64,000 nucleotides of DNA, taken from Quillaja saponaria (taxonomy: Eukaryota; Streptophyta; Magnoliopsida; Fabales; Quillajaceae). Of the stretch, positions 11,851-23,363 are shown one piece after another. The notes below the pieces were generated by a model that was given only the letters and a program-made list of their open reading frames with translations, was not told where the DNA came from and made no database searches. Every line of letters begins with the position of its first letter. The first letter of the stretch is position 1. A program made the translations under genes and the position numbers. Location: contig CM055613.1 of assembly GCA_029379385.1 (NCBI GenBank), positions 21,797,652 to 21,861,651 of the forward strand. The letters are read 5' to 3'.

Positions 11851-12562
11851 ACCTTTTAGTGGTCAAATAAGGATAACTTGAGCTAGATAAATCTAAATAA
11901 CAATCCCTTTGTTGAATAAATTAGTAGACACATTTATCTTTCAATACATGTATACGTATGTGCTAAATGATGTGTAAATTAATACAAATAATTATTTAAT
12001 TAGACCACAAAATATGCCTGCTTGCTATATACTTGTTATTTATATGTTGCTATGTGTTTGTCATTGTGAGCTATGTTTGCCATTTAGAATTAGTAAGGAA
12101 TAAAAAAACTTGAGTTAAATGGATGCATATGAATGAAATTAAATCCAAGCTTAGTAAGTAAAAAATAATTGTGCATAATGAAATGAATCTTGAATTATAA
12201 TTGTTCTATTGACTAAAAAAAGAACTTAGTAGATTATGTGTGCTAATATTGGAATTAGGAAGAAAATGATCCTAGAAATAGAATAAAAGTATAATTGAGC
12301 TAAGTTGCTAGGTGTCAAACTAGCAAGCTTGAAGGTTGTGACTCACCAAATCAAGCTGATGTATGGCAGTAGCAAGATGTGTTGTTGCAAGCTTTAAGAG
12401 ACAAAAAAGGACAAGTAGCAAATGAGAGTAAGGTCACAAGCATAGGTTAAGAGGTGGAAAGCATATGTTAAAAGGTGAAAAATAAAGTATTAAGCATAGG
12501 TGAAGCTGTGATAGCTATATATGTGAAGAGGTGGAGAATTGTCTTCTTCATTGTGCCATTAC
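11851..12562. other. intergenic, no feature recognised
   Basis: No coding frame or LTR was recognised. It separates the copia relic from the 5' LTR of the next element and may include degraded copia 3' sequence. Confidence 0.4.
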
Positions 12563-14041
12563 TGATACACTCATAATATTCTATCTTTTTAGTACCCTAT
12601 CTTAGTTTTTTTTGCATATTTTGTGTCTTACCTTTGTTTACTTATCTTGTTTTGTGTTTAACAATGTTTTGGAGACACAAATGGTAAAATGGAGCTAAAT
12701 GGAGCCTTTAAGCATGTAATGAAGCTAAGGACTAGAATGAGCACATTGAGACAGGTCTATGAGTTGATGAAGTGCAAATCCTAATTGGACTAGGAATCCT
12801 AGTGGCGTAAGGATTTCTACATGAGGAATCTAATTTTGGCAAGGAATCCTATTAGGATTATGATTAAAACAAGATGCAGATCCAAGTCACATTAGGAATC
12901 CTATTGGGATTATGATTGAAAGAATATCAGAATAGAATATTCAAATTTTGTTTAGAATAGGAAGTGCAAATATGATCTAATAAGGAATTAGCTATTAAGT
13001 AGGAAAAGATTTTCCTTCTTGTTTAGGAGTCCTTACTGCCCCTATACTCTATAAATAGGGAGGTCTCATACAATGAACATAGTATTTCCTTTTCAAGTAA
13101 TGATGATGCTAGCTTAAGTTTCTATTCAATTGCAAGAGGTACATAACCTTGACTTATGAAGCTATTATGAGAATATGTTTTTAAGAGGAAATCTGATGTT
13201 ATACACACATGCATGTATTTATGTTGTTCTTGGTTAAATGCTTAATGATTATGTGTTTTAGTTTATTATGATGTACACGTGATAGATTGATACATATAAT
13301 ATTATGCTAGTTAATTAATTAATGTCCTTGCATGATTAATTAACAAGAGTAATAAAAGTAGAACTTAAATTAAATTTGAGTTTATTTGTGTGTTGCTTAG
13401 AAAATCTGAACTGTACTAAGTTAATGCCGCTTGCATGTTAATTGTTTAGAATTAATTGCACCTATGTAATTCGTAATGCTTTCACGTAATTAAATCCATA
13501 ACAATTGATGAGGGTTATTATATGAATAGTGTTAGTTATTCCACTTGACCTAATTAACAAAAAGGTAAGGACATGTAGGAAAGATTTGTTTCCATGGTTG
13601 ATTTACATGCATATGTGTATATTCAGATTGGTCTTTATTTTGTTTTCAATAATTAGTTATTTTAATTTAGTTTAGGTCAAAGATCAACACCCTATTTATT
13701 TACTTTGTTGTTTTGAGTACATATTAGTTAGTTTGCATATTTATAGCATATTATCATCACAATTTGTTTTAGAACTCCATTCATTGTTATACATCTGTTT
13801 TATTTGATATTTTCTTATTTAGTTTAATTTACTTCTGTTGCTTATTATAGTATTCAGCTTAGGATTTATACTTGAACTTGTTATGCTCTTTTGCTTTGGT
13901 TCAAGTTAATTTAATAAGAACTACTTGCTTGATTTGAATTTGATTAACCTTATATTGTTTCTTTGTGGTATCAATACCTACTTATTATATTACAAGTATA
14001 GTTAGTTAGGTTTTAATTTAGTGAACATCAACAACTCATCA
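12563..14041 (+). repeat. 5' LTR of Athila/Tat-like gypsy (~1479 bp)
   Basis: It starts TGATACACTCATAATATTC and ends about ACTCATCA. TATA-like CTATAAATAGGGAGG is at about 13049. Relative to the 3' LTR it lacks some 75 bp just after the TATA region, but has about 85 bp (around 13250-13345) that the 3' LTR lacks. The near-equal lengths therefore hide two compensating indels. Confidence 0.88.
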
Positions 14042-14046
14042 AATTT

Positions 14047-14063
14047 TAGCGTCGTTGCTGGGG
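14047..14063 (+). promoter_or_regulatory. primer-binding site, tRNA-Asp type (degenerate)
   Basis: TAGCGTCGTTGCTGGGG follows the 5' LTR by about five bases. It differs at three positions from the plant tRNA-Asp 3'-end complement used by many gypsy elements. Confidence 0.8.
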
Positions 14064-14130
14064 AAACTAATCTTTTTAATTTGATTCAAGCTTGTTTTTT
14101 GTTTTAGTTTAGATCATTTGTACTGGTTAT

Positions 14131-15428
14131 ATGTCCAATTTCAATGAAATAAACAACCCACCTTAGAGAAACTTGAATAGTTCTATGAAGAGCTAGCCAA
14201 GGCAATTAATCAAACTCCATCATAGAGCTCAATTGAAGAGGTTAATCTTAGAATATGCGCAGTGAGAGATTACATCAAATCAGTCACACATATAGAGTTT
14301 GCATCACCAAGTGCACATCCTTTAGTTTTCGAATTGGAGGAAGAAATTGTACCAATCCATAAACAAGTTGAAAACATGGCCATTCAACAACCTCATACTC
14401 TTAAGGACCTCGCCACTCCTGATCTTGACCATCAAACTCTTTGCATTAATTTTTCCAATATTGATGTTTCTTTCGAGCTTAAATCTGGTCTTATTCACTT
14501 ACTTTCTACTTTACATGGTCTTTCCTGTGAAGATACACATAAACATCTCAAGGAATTTCAAGTAGTGTGCTTAAGCATGAAGCCCAATGGTGTGACAGAG
14601 GAGCAAATCAAAGTTCAAGCATTCCTATTATCCTTTGGGTGATGTCGCTAAGGAGTGGTTATATTACATTTTTCGAATTTGATCACTACGTGGAATGATG
14701 GACAGGATTTTCTTGGAGAAGTATTTTCCTACATCACGTGCCGCAAATATAAGAAAGCAAACATGTGGAATAAGGTAATACAATGGTGAAACCTTATATG
14801 GGTATTAGGAAAGATTTAAGAAATTGTGTGCTAGTTTCCCTCGTCAACAAATCTCTTATCAACTACTCATCCAGTACTTCTACGAGGGTTTGACGCAACA
14901 AGAAAGGAACATAATTGATGCGGCAAGTGGAGGGGCATTAGTTATCAAAACATTCGAGACTACAAAGCAATTCATATCCAATATGGCTGCTAATTGGTAA
15001 TAGTTTGAAACTCACATGGATGCACACCAAAAAGTAAATGAATTAAGTAACCTTGAACAAGTTGTCAATCTTACTTCTCTTGTGCATTCTTTGACTATTG
15101 GGGATGTGCAGCAAGTGAAAGCAAGTGGCATTTGCTCTAACCAAGGGTATCCAACCAATATGTGTCCTACAATGCAAGATGATCCCAAAGAACAAGTTGA
15201 TGCTATTGGTGACGTTTTTCCTGAACAACCACAATGTAAGTATGATCCATATTCTAACACATACAATACTAGCTGCAAAGATCACTCTAACTTGTGTTAT
15301 GGGAATCAACCACAACCACCTCCAAATGAAGGTCGAAACATCAACCCTCATGGATTTCATGCACAACCACAATATTAACCTAGACAACCCCCCACAACCA
15401 ATGAATTCATCTAATTCTGTGATGAATG
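14131..15428 (+). pseudogene. gypsy gag relic, N-terminal part
   Basis: Gag builds the retrotransposon particle. A start at 14131 is followed by early stops. The best segment (14262-14642) contains LLSTLHGLSCEDTHKHLKEF, the gag core signature of this lineage. It continues past a frameshift at 14640 through KLCASFPRQQISYQLLIQYF near 14824-14883 and AASGGALVIKTFE. The open piece 15016-15378 holds ASGICSNQGYPTNMCPTMQ, a region that in relatives contains a cysteine-rich finger, then QCKYDPYSNTYNTS. Gag is cut at 15428 by EPRV array A and resumes at 21866. Confidence 0.8.
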
Positions 15429-15471
15429 TATCCTAAAAACTATAGGATTAAACAATGTTAGTATAAATGTC

Positions 15472-15804
15472 TTGTCAAAAGAAGAAAGTCTAATTTTAGA
15501 CTTAATTGATAAAATTGTAAACCCTGAAGAAAGAAGAATACAGTTGGAAAACTATATTCAAATATCTAACAAGGGTAAAAGCTCAGTAATAAAAGATGAT
15601 TCTTGGTCCTTTAAAAATATTATTGAAAGAGTAAAAACTGTTAACTCTTCATCAAAAGAACCAACTATTGCTAATTTAAAATCAGAAATTAATGAAATCA
15701 AGAAAGAAGTAAAAACTCTAAAACAAAAAGTTTCTATTCTAGAAGAATTAGATGAAGACCAAGTTCCAAGATCTTTTATTGGAATTATCAAAAGAAACAA
15801 ATAA
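15472..15804 (+). pseudogene. EPRV A1: coiled-coil segment between capsid and protease
   Basis: This is an open 110-codon stretch of the polyprotein. It starts MSKEESLILDLIDKI and is rich in Lys/Glu, with a heptad-like run (about residues 70-95, IANLKSEINEIKKEVKTLKQ) suggesting a coiled coil. The same segment appears in copies C and D at the same place, after the CCHC finger and before the protease. Its job is unknown; an oligomerising linker is a guess. The Met is internal to the polyprotein, not a real start. Confidence 0.65.
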
Positions 15805-15889
15805 TCCAGAACCTGAAAACAAAGGAAAAGGTATAATGATACAAGAACCCGAGGAAGGAACTATAAACATCCAGAAGGATGGATTTGTG

Positions 15890-16447
15890 CTGTAGATTTA
15901 GTTATAGCACAAAAATGGTTTACTAAAATAACTATAGTTGTGTAATGAATTCAGTTTTCAGTCTATTGGCTTAATAGATTCAGGAGCAGATTTAAATTGT
16001 ATTAATGAAGGATTAGTTCCATCCAAGTACTTTTAGAAAACTACACAAATTCTTCATGCTGCGGATGGAAATCGTCTAATTATAGACTACAAATTGTCTA
16101 ATGCTGCAGTCTGTAATAACAAGGTTTGTTTTCTTTTACCTATTGTTTTATTTAAAGGATTGGCTCAAGGAGTAATATTAGGAAACCATTTTCTACACAT
16201 GTTATTTCCTATTTCTAAAATAGACGAATCGGGGGTAGAAACTACAATAAAGGGTAGACAAATTAAATTTGAATTTGTTGAAGAACCACGAATGCATGAA
16301 ATTAATCTTATAAAGGATACGATTAAAAGAAAAGAAAATTTTCTTATTTCTCTAAAAGAAGAGATAAAATATAAGAGAATTGAGCAACAATTGAAATCTC
16401 CTAAGCTTCAAAATGAAATTAAAAAATTTCAACATAAAATTGAATAA
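15890..16447 (+). pseudogene. EPRV A1: aspartic protease and linker
   Basis: The protease would cut the polyprotein. The catalytic motif is visible as LIDSGADLNCINEGL around 15971-16015, with DSG at 15977-15985. Upstream a frameshift ('gttgtgtaatg', about 15940) breaks the frame, and a TAG at 16034 follows SKYF. The remainder (16094-16447) is open and contains GLAQGVILGNHFLHMLFPI, typical of the second half of the fold, then a Lys-rich linker to RT. Confidence 0.78.
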
Positions 16448-16479
16448 ACTATATGTACTGAGATTCCTAATGCCTTTTG

Positions 16480-17140
16480 GAATAGAAAACAGCGTATTAT
16501 AGAATTGCCTTATGAACCAGATTTCTCAGAAAAACAAATACCTACTAAGTCTAGACCAATAGCTATGGGTCCTAGCCACTTAGAAATCTGTGAGACAGAG
16601 ATTGAAAAAATACTAAAAAATAGAATCAGGATATTGGCAAATTTAAATAGCTGAGCAAGATAGGTACAAAACTGCCTTTACTGTACCTTTTGGGCATTAT
16701 GAATGGAATGTTAAGCCATTTGGATTAAAAAATGCTCATTCTGAATTCTAAAATATTATGAATGATATTTTTAATTCTTATCATGAATTTATAATTGTTT
16801 ATATTGATGATGTTTTAGTTTTTGCTCCTTCTATTGAGAAACATTTTAAACATCTCACTATATTCTTGAATACTATCATGAAGGCGGGATTAGCAGTCTC
16901 TGCAAAGAAGGTAAAAATATTTCAAATAGCTATTCATTTTTTAGGACATAATATTCATAAAGGTTCTATTATACCTATTGATAGAGCCATACAATTTGCT
17001 GACAAACTCCCTAATGAAATAAGTGAAAAACAACAACTGCAAAGATTCTTAGGCAGCCTAAATTATGTAGGTGAATTATACAAGGAATTAGCCTTAGATT
17101 GTAAATTATTATTTGCACGATTAAAAAAGAATCCTCCATA
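16480..17140 (+). pseudogene. EPRV A1: reverse transcriptase, N-terminal part deleted
   Basis: RT would convert pregenomic RNA to DNA. The catalytic box YIDDVLVF is at 16800-16823. Downstream are HFLGHNIHKGSIIPIDRAIQ and LQRFLGSLNYVGELY (about 17038-17082). Compared with copy C, about 200 bp are missing at 16620, removing the first catalytic Asp region; the sequence jumps from the pre-RT linker to SGYWQI. Stops include a TAG at 16749 and a TAA at 17140. Confidence 0.82.
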
Positions 17141-17615
17141 ATCGAATAAAGACTTTAAGGAAGTAATTAAGAGGATAAAACAAAGAGTTAAAGAACTTTC
17201 ATGTCTCTGTATTCCTCACCCAAATGCTTTTAAAATAGTTGAAACAAATGCTTTTGAGATAGGATATGGAGGAATTCTTAAACAAAAAATTGCTAATAAA
17301 GAGCAATTGGTTACATTTACTTTAAGAACTTGGAAGGGTGCACAACATAATTATTCTACTATAAAAAAGGAAATATTATCTATAGTTATGTGCATCGCTA
17401 AGTTTGAATTTGACCTATTAAATAAAAAATTCTTATTAAGAATAGATTGCAAGTCTGCCAAGGATATCCTTCTTAAAGATGTTAAAAATGTAGCATCTAA
17501 ACAGATATTTGCCTAGATGGCAGGGAATCCTTTATGTTTTCGAATTTGATATAAAATTTATTAAAGGAGAATTCAATTCTTTGCCTGACTTCCTAACTAG
17601 AGAATTTTTGCAGGG
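17141..17615 (+). pseudogene. EPRV A1: RNase H
   Basis: RNase H degrades the RNA strand during replication. The sequence follows RT directly. The first catalytic Asp position reads ETNAFEIGYGGIL (Asn), where copy C has ETDAFE. Later landmarks are HNYSTIKKEILSI (about 17347-17385) and LLRIDCKSAKDIL (about 17430-17470). A one-base change near 17513 shifts the frame before the domain end. Confidence 0.78.
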
Positions 17616-17635
17616 ATCCTAAAGGAAAAGGCATT

Positions 17636-18180
17636 ATGATCTCTCAAACTAATACTCCTGCGAAAAGAAATTTCTCCACTCCTAATACTGAGGAGACTGA
17701 TGAAGATTTCTTATGTGATCAGGCTTATGAATTAGCCCTTCCTTGTAATACCAAGGATTTCAAATATCTAGATATTCCACTATCTTATAAAAAGATAGCA
17801 CCAATTGAAAAAATGTATGCTAATTTAGCACCATATGAGATAGCCTCTTTTTATCTCAATAATCATCTTCCTCATGAATTAAAACCCAGGAATATTTTAT
17901 TCTATTTAAATATTCTTGTGGACATAGAATCAATTTCTCATAAACCCTAGATTCAAGCAAGGTTAGAATAAGCTTATTCAAAAATCATCATTTATAAAGT
18001 GATGAAGCTAGAAGATTAGGGTATGGATTTATACCTTCAAAAAGCAAATCAAAGATAGAAGAATATTTCCTCGACTACATACTTATTTTGATTATATGGC
18101 TGCATGGGAAAACTTGCTTTTATTTGAAAATAAAGCAAGAAAACACAGTTGGTTTCTTAGGTTCACCCTCAATAAAGAAC
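17636..18180 (+). pseudogene. EPRV A1: conserved C-terminal domain, truncated
   Basis: This reading frame follows RNase H. It contains CDQAYELALPCNTKDFKY, then PLSYKKIAPIEKMY, LPHELKPRNILFYLNILVD and, after stops, KQIKDRRIFPRL- and YFDYMAAWENLLLFE-like text. The same domain occurs after RNase H in copies C and D. I do not recognise a function. Here it is cut at about 18180 by a direct join to the primer-site region of unit A2. Confidence 0.65.
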
Positions 18181-18190
18181 ATTCCCCTTA

Positions 18191-18203
18191 TGGTATCAGA
18201 ACC
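18191..18203 (+). promoter_or_regulatory. EPRV A2: tRNA-iMet primer-binding site and leader start
   Basis: TGGTATCAGAACC matches the complement of initiator tRNA-Met (one change in the first 12 bases). It primes minus-strand DNA synthesis in caulimovirids. A leader of about 187 bases follows to the first polyprotein ATG at 18391. Confidence 0.8.
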
Positions 18204-18390
18204 AATAACCTTAAAGGTTGGTAGAGTGTGAGAATAGTCTTAAACTATTTGTTCAATAATCTTCAAAGTCGAGGAGTTAAACCCAGGAAATGAAGTTAAG
18301 GCATCTGATAACCCGTGTAGTCCGTTAAGTGAAGTACGTTGAGGATTGAGTAAGTCCTTTGACAGTTTACCCCTTTGACTCGAAGATAAA

Positions 18391-19160
18391 ATGGCTGGTA
18401 TTTTAAGAAGATTGTCAAACTCTGTTAATTGTTTTGGTTCTAGTTCTGATAACTTGTTTAGGAATAATAAAGAAGTTATTCTAGTAGAAAATATAGAAAA
18501 ATAACTTCAAAACTGGAATCTTCCTCAAACTTCTGATAGGCAAATATATAAGAAAGGTAGTTTTAGTCTAAAACAAGACTATATAATTAAAACTATGGAA
18601 GAGTCTATTCCTCTAAAAGAAGGTCAAGACACATTTAAACTCTTCTCTTCTAAATTAATAGAAGAACATAAGAAGAAATTTAAATATCTTCATATAGGGA
18701 TGGTTCAAGTGGCGTTAAAACCTTTAACCAGATTTGGACTTAATACCTCTACCCTTATATGTGTTAGGGACACCAAACATAATAAGTTTTCAGACTCCTT
18801 ATTAGGGTGTATAGAATCAAGTCTTTGTGATGGTCCTGTTTTCTGTAGCTGCTATCCTAATTTTTCAATTTCCTTAACTGATCAAAACATAATGCATTAA
18901 CCTTAAATATTCAGTCTCATGGTTTTGATATGTTACCAGGATCTGAAAATGTAGTCCTAATGTATGGGATTTATTACAAGGTAATGAATACTATGGCTTC
19001 TAATGCTAAGATTGAGTCAAAAAGAGGTGAAACCACACTTTTTATAGCTAATACATCTAAGACAAATATGGTGGTGCCTAAGACAATTACATGGGATCAA
19101 GTAAATGTTCCTGAAATTTGGAAAATTGACCAAGGAATACCTCATAAGAAAAAATAGTCT
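18391..19160 (+). pseudogene. EPRV A2: polyprotein start and movement protein
   Basis: The start at 18391 (MAGILRRLSN) is supported by the same start in copies B and E. A TAA near 18502 interrupts the frame; it reopens through MEESIPLKEGQDTFKLFSSK (18595) and YLHIGMVQVALKPLTRFGLN, then CVRDTKHNKFSDSLLGCIES. This is the 30K-type movement protein pattern of plant pararetroviruses, which open plasmodesmata for cell-to-cell spread. A frameshift at about 18890 breaks the C-terminal half, which continues from 18930. The domain clearly separates this element from gypsy retrotransposons. Confidence 0.87.
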
Positions 19161-19169
19161 AGAGATCTA

Positions 19170-19934
19170 GAATCAGTAATTGAATACACTGATGAAGATG
19201 TAGAGATAAAATTCTCTTTAAACAGAAAGATTAGACTCAATTTAGGAGAATCTTCAAGAAGGAGGTCCACTTCTTCGATTCCTACTACTGAAACTGAAAG
19301 GAGACAGGTAATTGAGGGAATAATAAAATCCAAAGATCAGGTTAGTCACCTTTAGTACAAAGTAGAAACACCTTCAGAGTTAGGGTTAAAATCACCCTCA
19401 AAAGATAATTCACCAACACTCTCTGATATGGGATACAGCGTATGTATGTTATCCTCTACAGAGTCGTTACGCCTGTTCACCATTAAACATAAATGGTTTT
19501 ATACAACTTTTAGTGAAAAAGAAAGAGATTACTGGATCTCTATGCATAAGCAGTATATGGAAAAATTCCATAAGAGGCCAGCATTCTTTAAGTGGCTTGA
19601 ACGAGCCTTTAGGTTCCACAAAAAAGATTGGCCCAATTTTGAGGATTCTAAGTTCGTTAATGTTTTAGAATATGCTTATCAAAACTTTTTAACAAGGGAG
19701 GGAAAGAATATAGCAGCAATTCATCCTCCAAAGTCATCACTTTTAGTTAAAAAATCTAAAAGTGAAATAATAGCTAATCCCTATTCAGCTATACCAAAAG
19801 AAGCATCCAAGTCAAGTGCCTTGGTTGAAATATCCAACCAAAATAATTATACAAATTTATTCCTTCACTCCTTAGGAAAACAATCCTCAAGGATTGAAAT
19901 TTTCTTATTCAATAAAAGTCATCTCAACAAATAA
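19170..19934 (+). pseudogene. EPRV A2: spacer domain between movement protein and capsid
   Basis: The best open part (19428-19934) contains HKWFYTTFSEKERDYWISMH, then FFKWLERAFRFHKKDWPNFE and FVNVLEYAYQNFLTREGKN. The same block follows the movement protein in copies B, D and E, so it is a conserved polyprotein domain. It is Trp/Phe-rich and basic. I cannot name its function; its position between movement protein and capsid is shared with petuvirus/florendovirus-like polyproteins. Confidence 0.7.
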
Positions 19935-19987
19935 TTCCTCAGACTTCAGGATCTTCTAGTAAATAATATGCTAAGATAGATCCTATC

Positions 19988-20779
19988 ATGATGAAGCCTC
20001 CACCAGAAGTCAATCTAAAATTCAGAAAAGAATCTAGAATTAATGATAAAAACTGTGTGGATGAATTAGTCAACAAGTTACAGATTCTGAACATATTTGA
20101 AAATAAAAGTGTCAACATGCTACGTCAAAATCAAGAAAAATTATCAAGACAAGACTCACATTTAGAAGTTAATAAACTTCATTGGAATAAGACAACTCCA
20201 ACTGCCCCATCTAAAATATACTACCCTAGACCCTCACCGTTAGATCTTCAGTACGAAGATAATGTTATTCAAGATAGGGTACAGTTTGATGGCAAGTCCA
20301 TAGTAGAATGGAATATTAATGGATTGGCAGAATACCAAATCCTCCAAACAACTAAACACATGCTAATGTATGCTGTAGCATGTAGGTCCAATGATAACAC
20401 TGACAGGGAAATAGTCTTAGCCATAATCAGTGGGTTTACAAGACAATTGTTAGGTTGGTGGGATTTTCACTTGACAGATATCTCTAAACAAGAAATCTTA
20501 AATTCTGTAATACAGGAAAATGGAAATTTGATAACTGATATAGTTAACCCATTAATTTATACAATTATAAACCACTTTGTAGGAGCTAATATGCTTAGGT
20601 TAGATAGATCGCATGAAAAGTCAAAGACCAGTTATAATGAATCCAGTTATAAAAATAATGAAAAGTCAAAGACTAGTTATAATGAATCCAGCAAGAAACC
20701 CTTAGTCAAAGAAGTTAATTATAAAAAGGTTCCTATATGTTATAAGTGTGGAAAACCAGGTCACTTCCAAAATAAATAA
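19988..20779 (+). pseudogene. EPRV A2: capsid protein with internal deletion
   Basis: The capsid encloses viral DNA. The open 263 codons contain YEDNVIQDRVQFDGKSIVEW, then IISGFTRQLLGWWDFHL and NPLIYTIINHFVGANMLRLD. At about 20616 some 400 bp present in copies C, D and E are missing; instead a 45-bp unit (GAAAAGTCAAAGACCAGTTA...) is repeated at 20615 and 20660. The nucleic-acid-binding finger CYKCGKPGHFQNK starts at 20738, but its last Cys is lost to a small deletion at AATAAATGC, which creates a TAA. Confidence 0.82.
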
Positions 20780-20780
20780 A

Positions 20781-21214
20781 TGCTCTTCAAATTGATGAAG
20801 GTTTAAAGAAATCCTTATGTCAAATCTTATTAGAAGACTCTGACGAAGAAAATGAACAAATGAATGCTTTTATAATAGAGTAGTATAGATCAGACTCAAG
20901 TCTAGAAGAGTCAGAAACTAAATAGAACTTAAATCAAATGGTGGGACAACTTCAATAATTTTCAAAAGCTAGGGATCTTAAGATCTAAAGCTTCTTCTAA
21001 AAAACCTTATATTAATGAGAATAAAAAGGTTCTTGATATGGTGAAAGGCTTATTAGCCTCCTCTTCTAAAGATGATGTTCATAAGGAGCTCCTAAAAATC
21101 CTTGAAGATAATAGTTCTGAGATGAGTCAAGATGACCCAGTTTACTTCCAGGACTCACAAGACCCTTTAGACGAAGGAGCAGAAGACTTTTTGGATGAGG
21201 AATCTCATCACTAA
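20781..21214 (+). pseudogene. EPRV A2: post-finger segment fused to C-terminal tail
   Basis: The first 145 bp match the region after the finger in copy D (ALQIDEGLKKSLCQILLEDS type). At about 20925 the sequence jumps to the end of the C-terminal domain, read as VLDMVKGLLASSSKDDVHKE (about 21034-21093), ending near DEESHH and TAA at 21211-21213. Protease, RT and RNase H (about 3 kb) are deleted here. The tail is acidic and Ser-rich. Confidence 0.7.
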
Positions 21215-21853
21215 TTCTCTTTTCATAAAGCTAAAGTTTGCCTTTCCTAAAAGGAAAGGGAATCTACTTTCTTTTCAAAAAGCAAAAGTAATCTTTTCCA
21301 AAAGAAAGATTGCTTTCGGTGACTTGAAGACAAATTTCTTAACATAAAAGGATTTACTTTATAAAAGTAAAGATTCCTTTCTATCTGGCAGATCAACTCC
21401 ATATCTAAGACACATGCCCAGACAGAAGGACAAGCCTTATCTCCAAGAACCTACTTTTTCAACCTTATCTCTTAGGCAATCATGTTAGAATTGTTATTTA
21501 AGGACCTTTGCCCTTTGTAGTTAGACAAGTTTTGAAGTTTGCTAATCAGAAGTTTGAAAAAATAAAGTACTTTGAGTGTTTTGTAAAATACGAGTGAGAG
21601 TTTCAAGTTTGTAACAGTGAACTTGTACCTGTTGTACTTGTAGCTGCTATTGTAAAATTGCCATTGTCAAACAGTACCTGTGAACGTGTTCTGTATCTGT
21701 GCCTTGTACCTATAATAAAGAAACTGCTTTTATTAATGTAAGTGTTCCTCTACTCTTCTTTTATATTTCTATGATTAATCTGGGCTGCTGAATCTTATTG
21801 TAGCTGTTTGCATATGACCTGTGTGTTAGTCTGTGTGCGCTAGCTTCCCTTTA
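21215..21853 (+). promoter_or_regulatory. EPRV A2: intergenic region (promoter and poly(A) signal)
   Basis: This non-coding end of the unit has a palindrome TTTACTTT-ATA-AAAGTAAA at 21353-21371, a mutated G-box (ACACATGCCC near 21411), a TATA-like TTATTTAAGGAC at about 21494 and AATAAA at 21714-21719. The order and spacing recur in copies C and D, so these are probably the pregenomic RNA promoter and 3' end signals. Activity is not shown. Confidence 0.65.
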
Positions 21854-21865
21854 TGGTATCAGAGA

Positions 21866-23363
21866 TGAAAACAATGGCATCCAATACATTGGCCTTCCAA
21901 CAAAGCATGATGCAATTCCAATAAAAAAGCAATGTCAAGTATCCAAAACTTGGAGAAGCAAGTAGGACAACTTGCTATAAGTGTGGGTAAATTAACAACA
22001 CAAGGGTCTGGTAAGTTTCCTTCTCAACCTATGACTAGTCGAGAAAATGCTTGTGCAATGAAGTTAAGGAGTGGAAAAGAGCTTGGAGAAAATAAACCAA
22101 AAAATATTGCATTGGAGGAAGAGATTAAAGTTGAAGCTAAAACTTCTTCACAGTTGGCTGAAACTTCTACCCCTAATCAAATGAATGCCAAACTTAATTT
22201 GGGTCTTCCCAAAGTAATTCTCAACTTGTGAATTCTAATTTTAAGCTAACTCCACCTTTTCCTTTGAGTTCTTGTAGGTTTAAGAAAGAAGATAAGGAAA
22301 AGGAGATCTTAGAGATGTTTAGAAAGGTTGAAATTAATATTCCTCACTTGGATGCAATCAAGCAAGTCCCTCTACATGCAAAGTTTCTCAAGGAGTTGTG
22401 CATTAATAAAAGAAAACTCAAACGTAATGAACCAGTAAGTATGGGAGAGAATGCATCTCTTATTATTAAAGAAACTCTCACTTAAGGAAAAAGATCATAG
22501 TTCATTTTCTATTCCTTGTAAGATTGGTAATACTTGCCTTGAAAGAAATAGGTGTTATTGTCCAACTTGTTGATCATATCTTTGTTTATCCTTTGGGTGT
22601 GCTTGAAGATGTCTTAGTTTCAATCATGGTTCAATTTTTCCTGCTGATTTTTATATTCTTGACATGGAGGATGATCACTCACACATGTCTACTCCACTTT
22701 TGTTAGGAAGGTCATTCCTTAAAACTGCTAGAACAATATTGTCTATGGAATTTGATGGTAATGTTGTTCAATTCAATATTCTTGATGCCATGAAGTTTCA
22801 TGATGATAAACAATGTTATGTTTTTGGATGTTATTGACATTAATGTGCAACAAGTTTTTGACTTAAGTGGTAGTGATAAATTGACTGTGGCTATAAGCCA
22901 AAGTTCGGATTCCACTTGCACAAAAGCAGAGGGTACTGTAGATGATGGTTTGGTTGATACGATCATGGCCTTGCAAGCTATGTCCTACAAGTATGGTGAT
23001 GTTTTTCATAATTTACCTATTTTTCACAATAAACGTTTATCCTATGTTTTGCATTCACCCAAGTTTGAATTATAAAGCCTTTGCCTGATCATTTAAAGTA
23101 TGTGTTTTTGGTTGAGAATAATACATTACTTGTGATCATTGCACATAACTTAATAGATGTGCAAGAGAAAAAGCTTGTGCTCGTGCTTTGTGACCATAAA
23201 TTTGCTATTGGATGAATGTTGGCTGACATTAAGGAAATTAATCCTTCCATGTGTATGCCTCTCATACTTTTGGAAGAAAATTCGATGCCAACAAGAGAGA
23301 TGCAAAGGCATCTCAACCTACCTATAATGGAGAAAGGCGTCTCAACCCACCTATGAGGACTGT
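21866..23363 (+). pseudogene. gypsy gag C-terminus, aspartic protease and RT start
   Basis: Gypsy sequence resumes after EPRV A: FQQSMMQFQ, then LEKQVGQLAISVGKL (about 21951-21995) and CAMKLRSGKELG, the gag end of Athila/Tat-like elements. Then KEDKEKEILEMFRKVEINIP and DAIKQVPLHAKFLKELC (about 22345-22402) lead into the protease region; PADFYILDMED and TPLLLGRSFLKTAR (about 22690-22733) flank it. The catalytic DLGAS-type motif falls in a shortened stretch near 22520 and is not seen. Further on, LPDHLKYVFL (about 23080) and MQRHLNLPIMEK belong to the N-terminus of RT. Gypsy coding then stops at EPRV copy B. Confidence 0.82.

Larger units (their letters stand above)
15429..21865 (+). mobile_element. 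endogenous pararetrovirus array A (two partial units, head to tail)
   Basis: Two direct units of a caulimovirid-like sequence are inserted in gypsy gag. Unit A1 (15429-18180) runs from the post-finger region through protease, RT, RNase H and the C-terminal domain. Unit A2 (18185-21865) runs from the primer site through movement protein and capsid, then skips protease-RT-RNase H to the C-terminal tail and intergenic region, and ends at a second primer site. There is no LTR and no integrase. The left edge shares GTGATGAA with gag and the right edge has GAGATGAA, so joining may have used microhomology. Confidence 0.85.

Noticed and set aside
15012..15387. minus-strand frames over gypsy gag
   Set aside because: They overlap the recognisable plus-strand gag text and have no motifs of their own.
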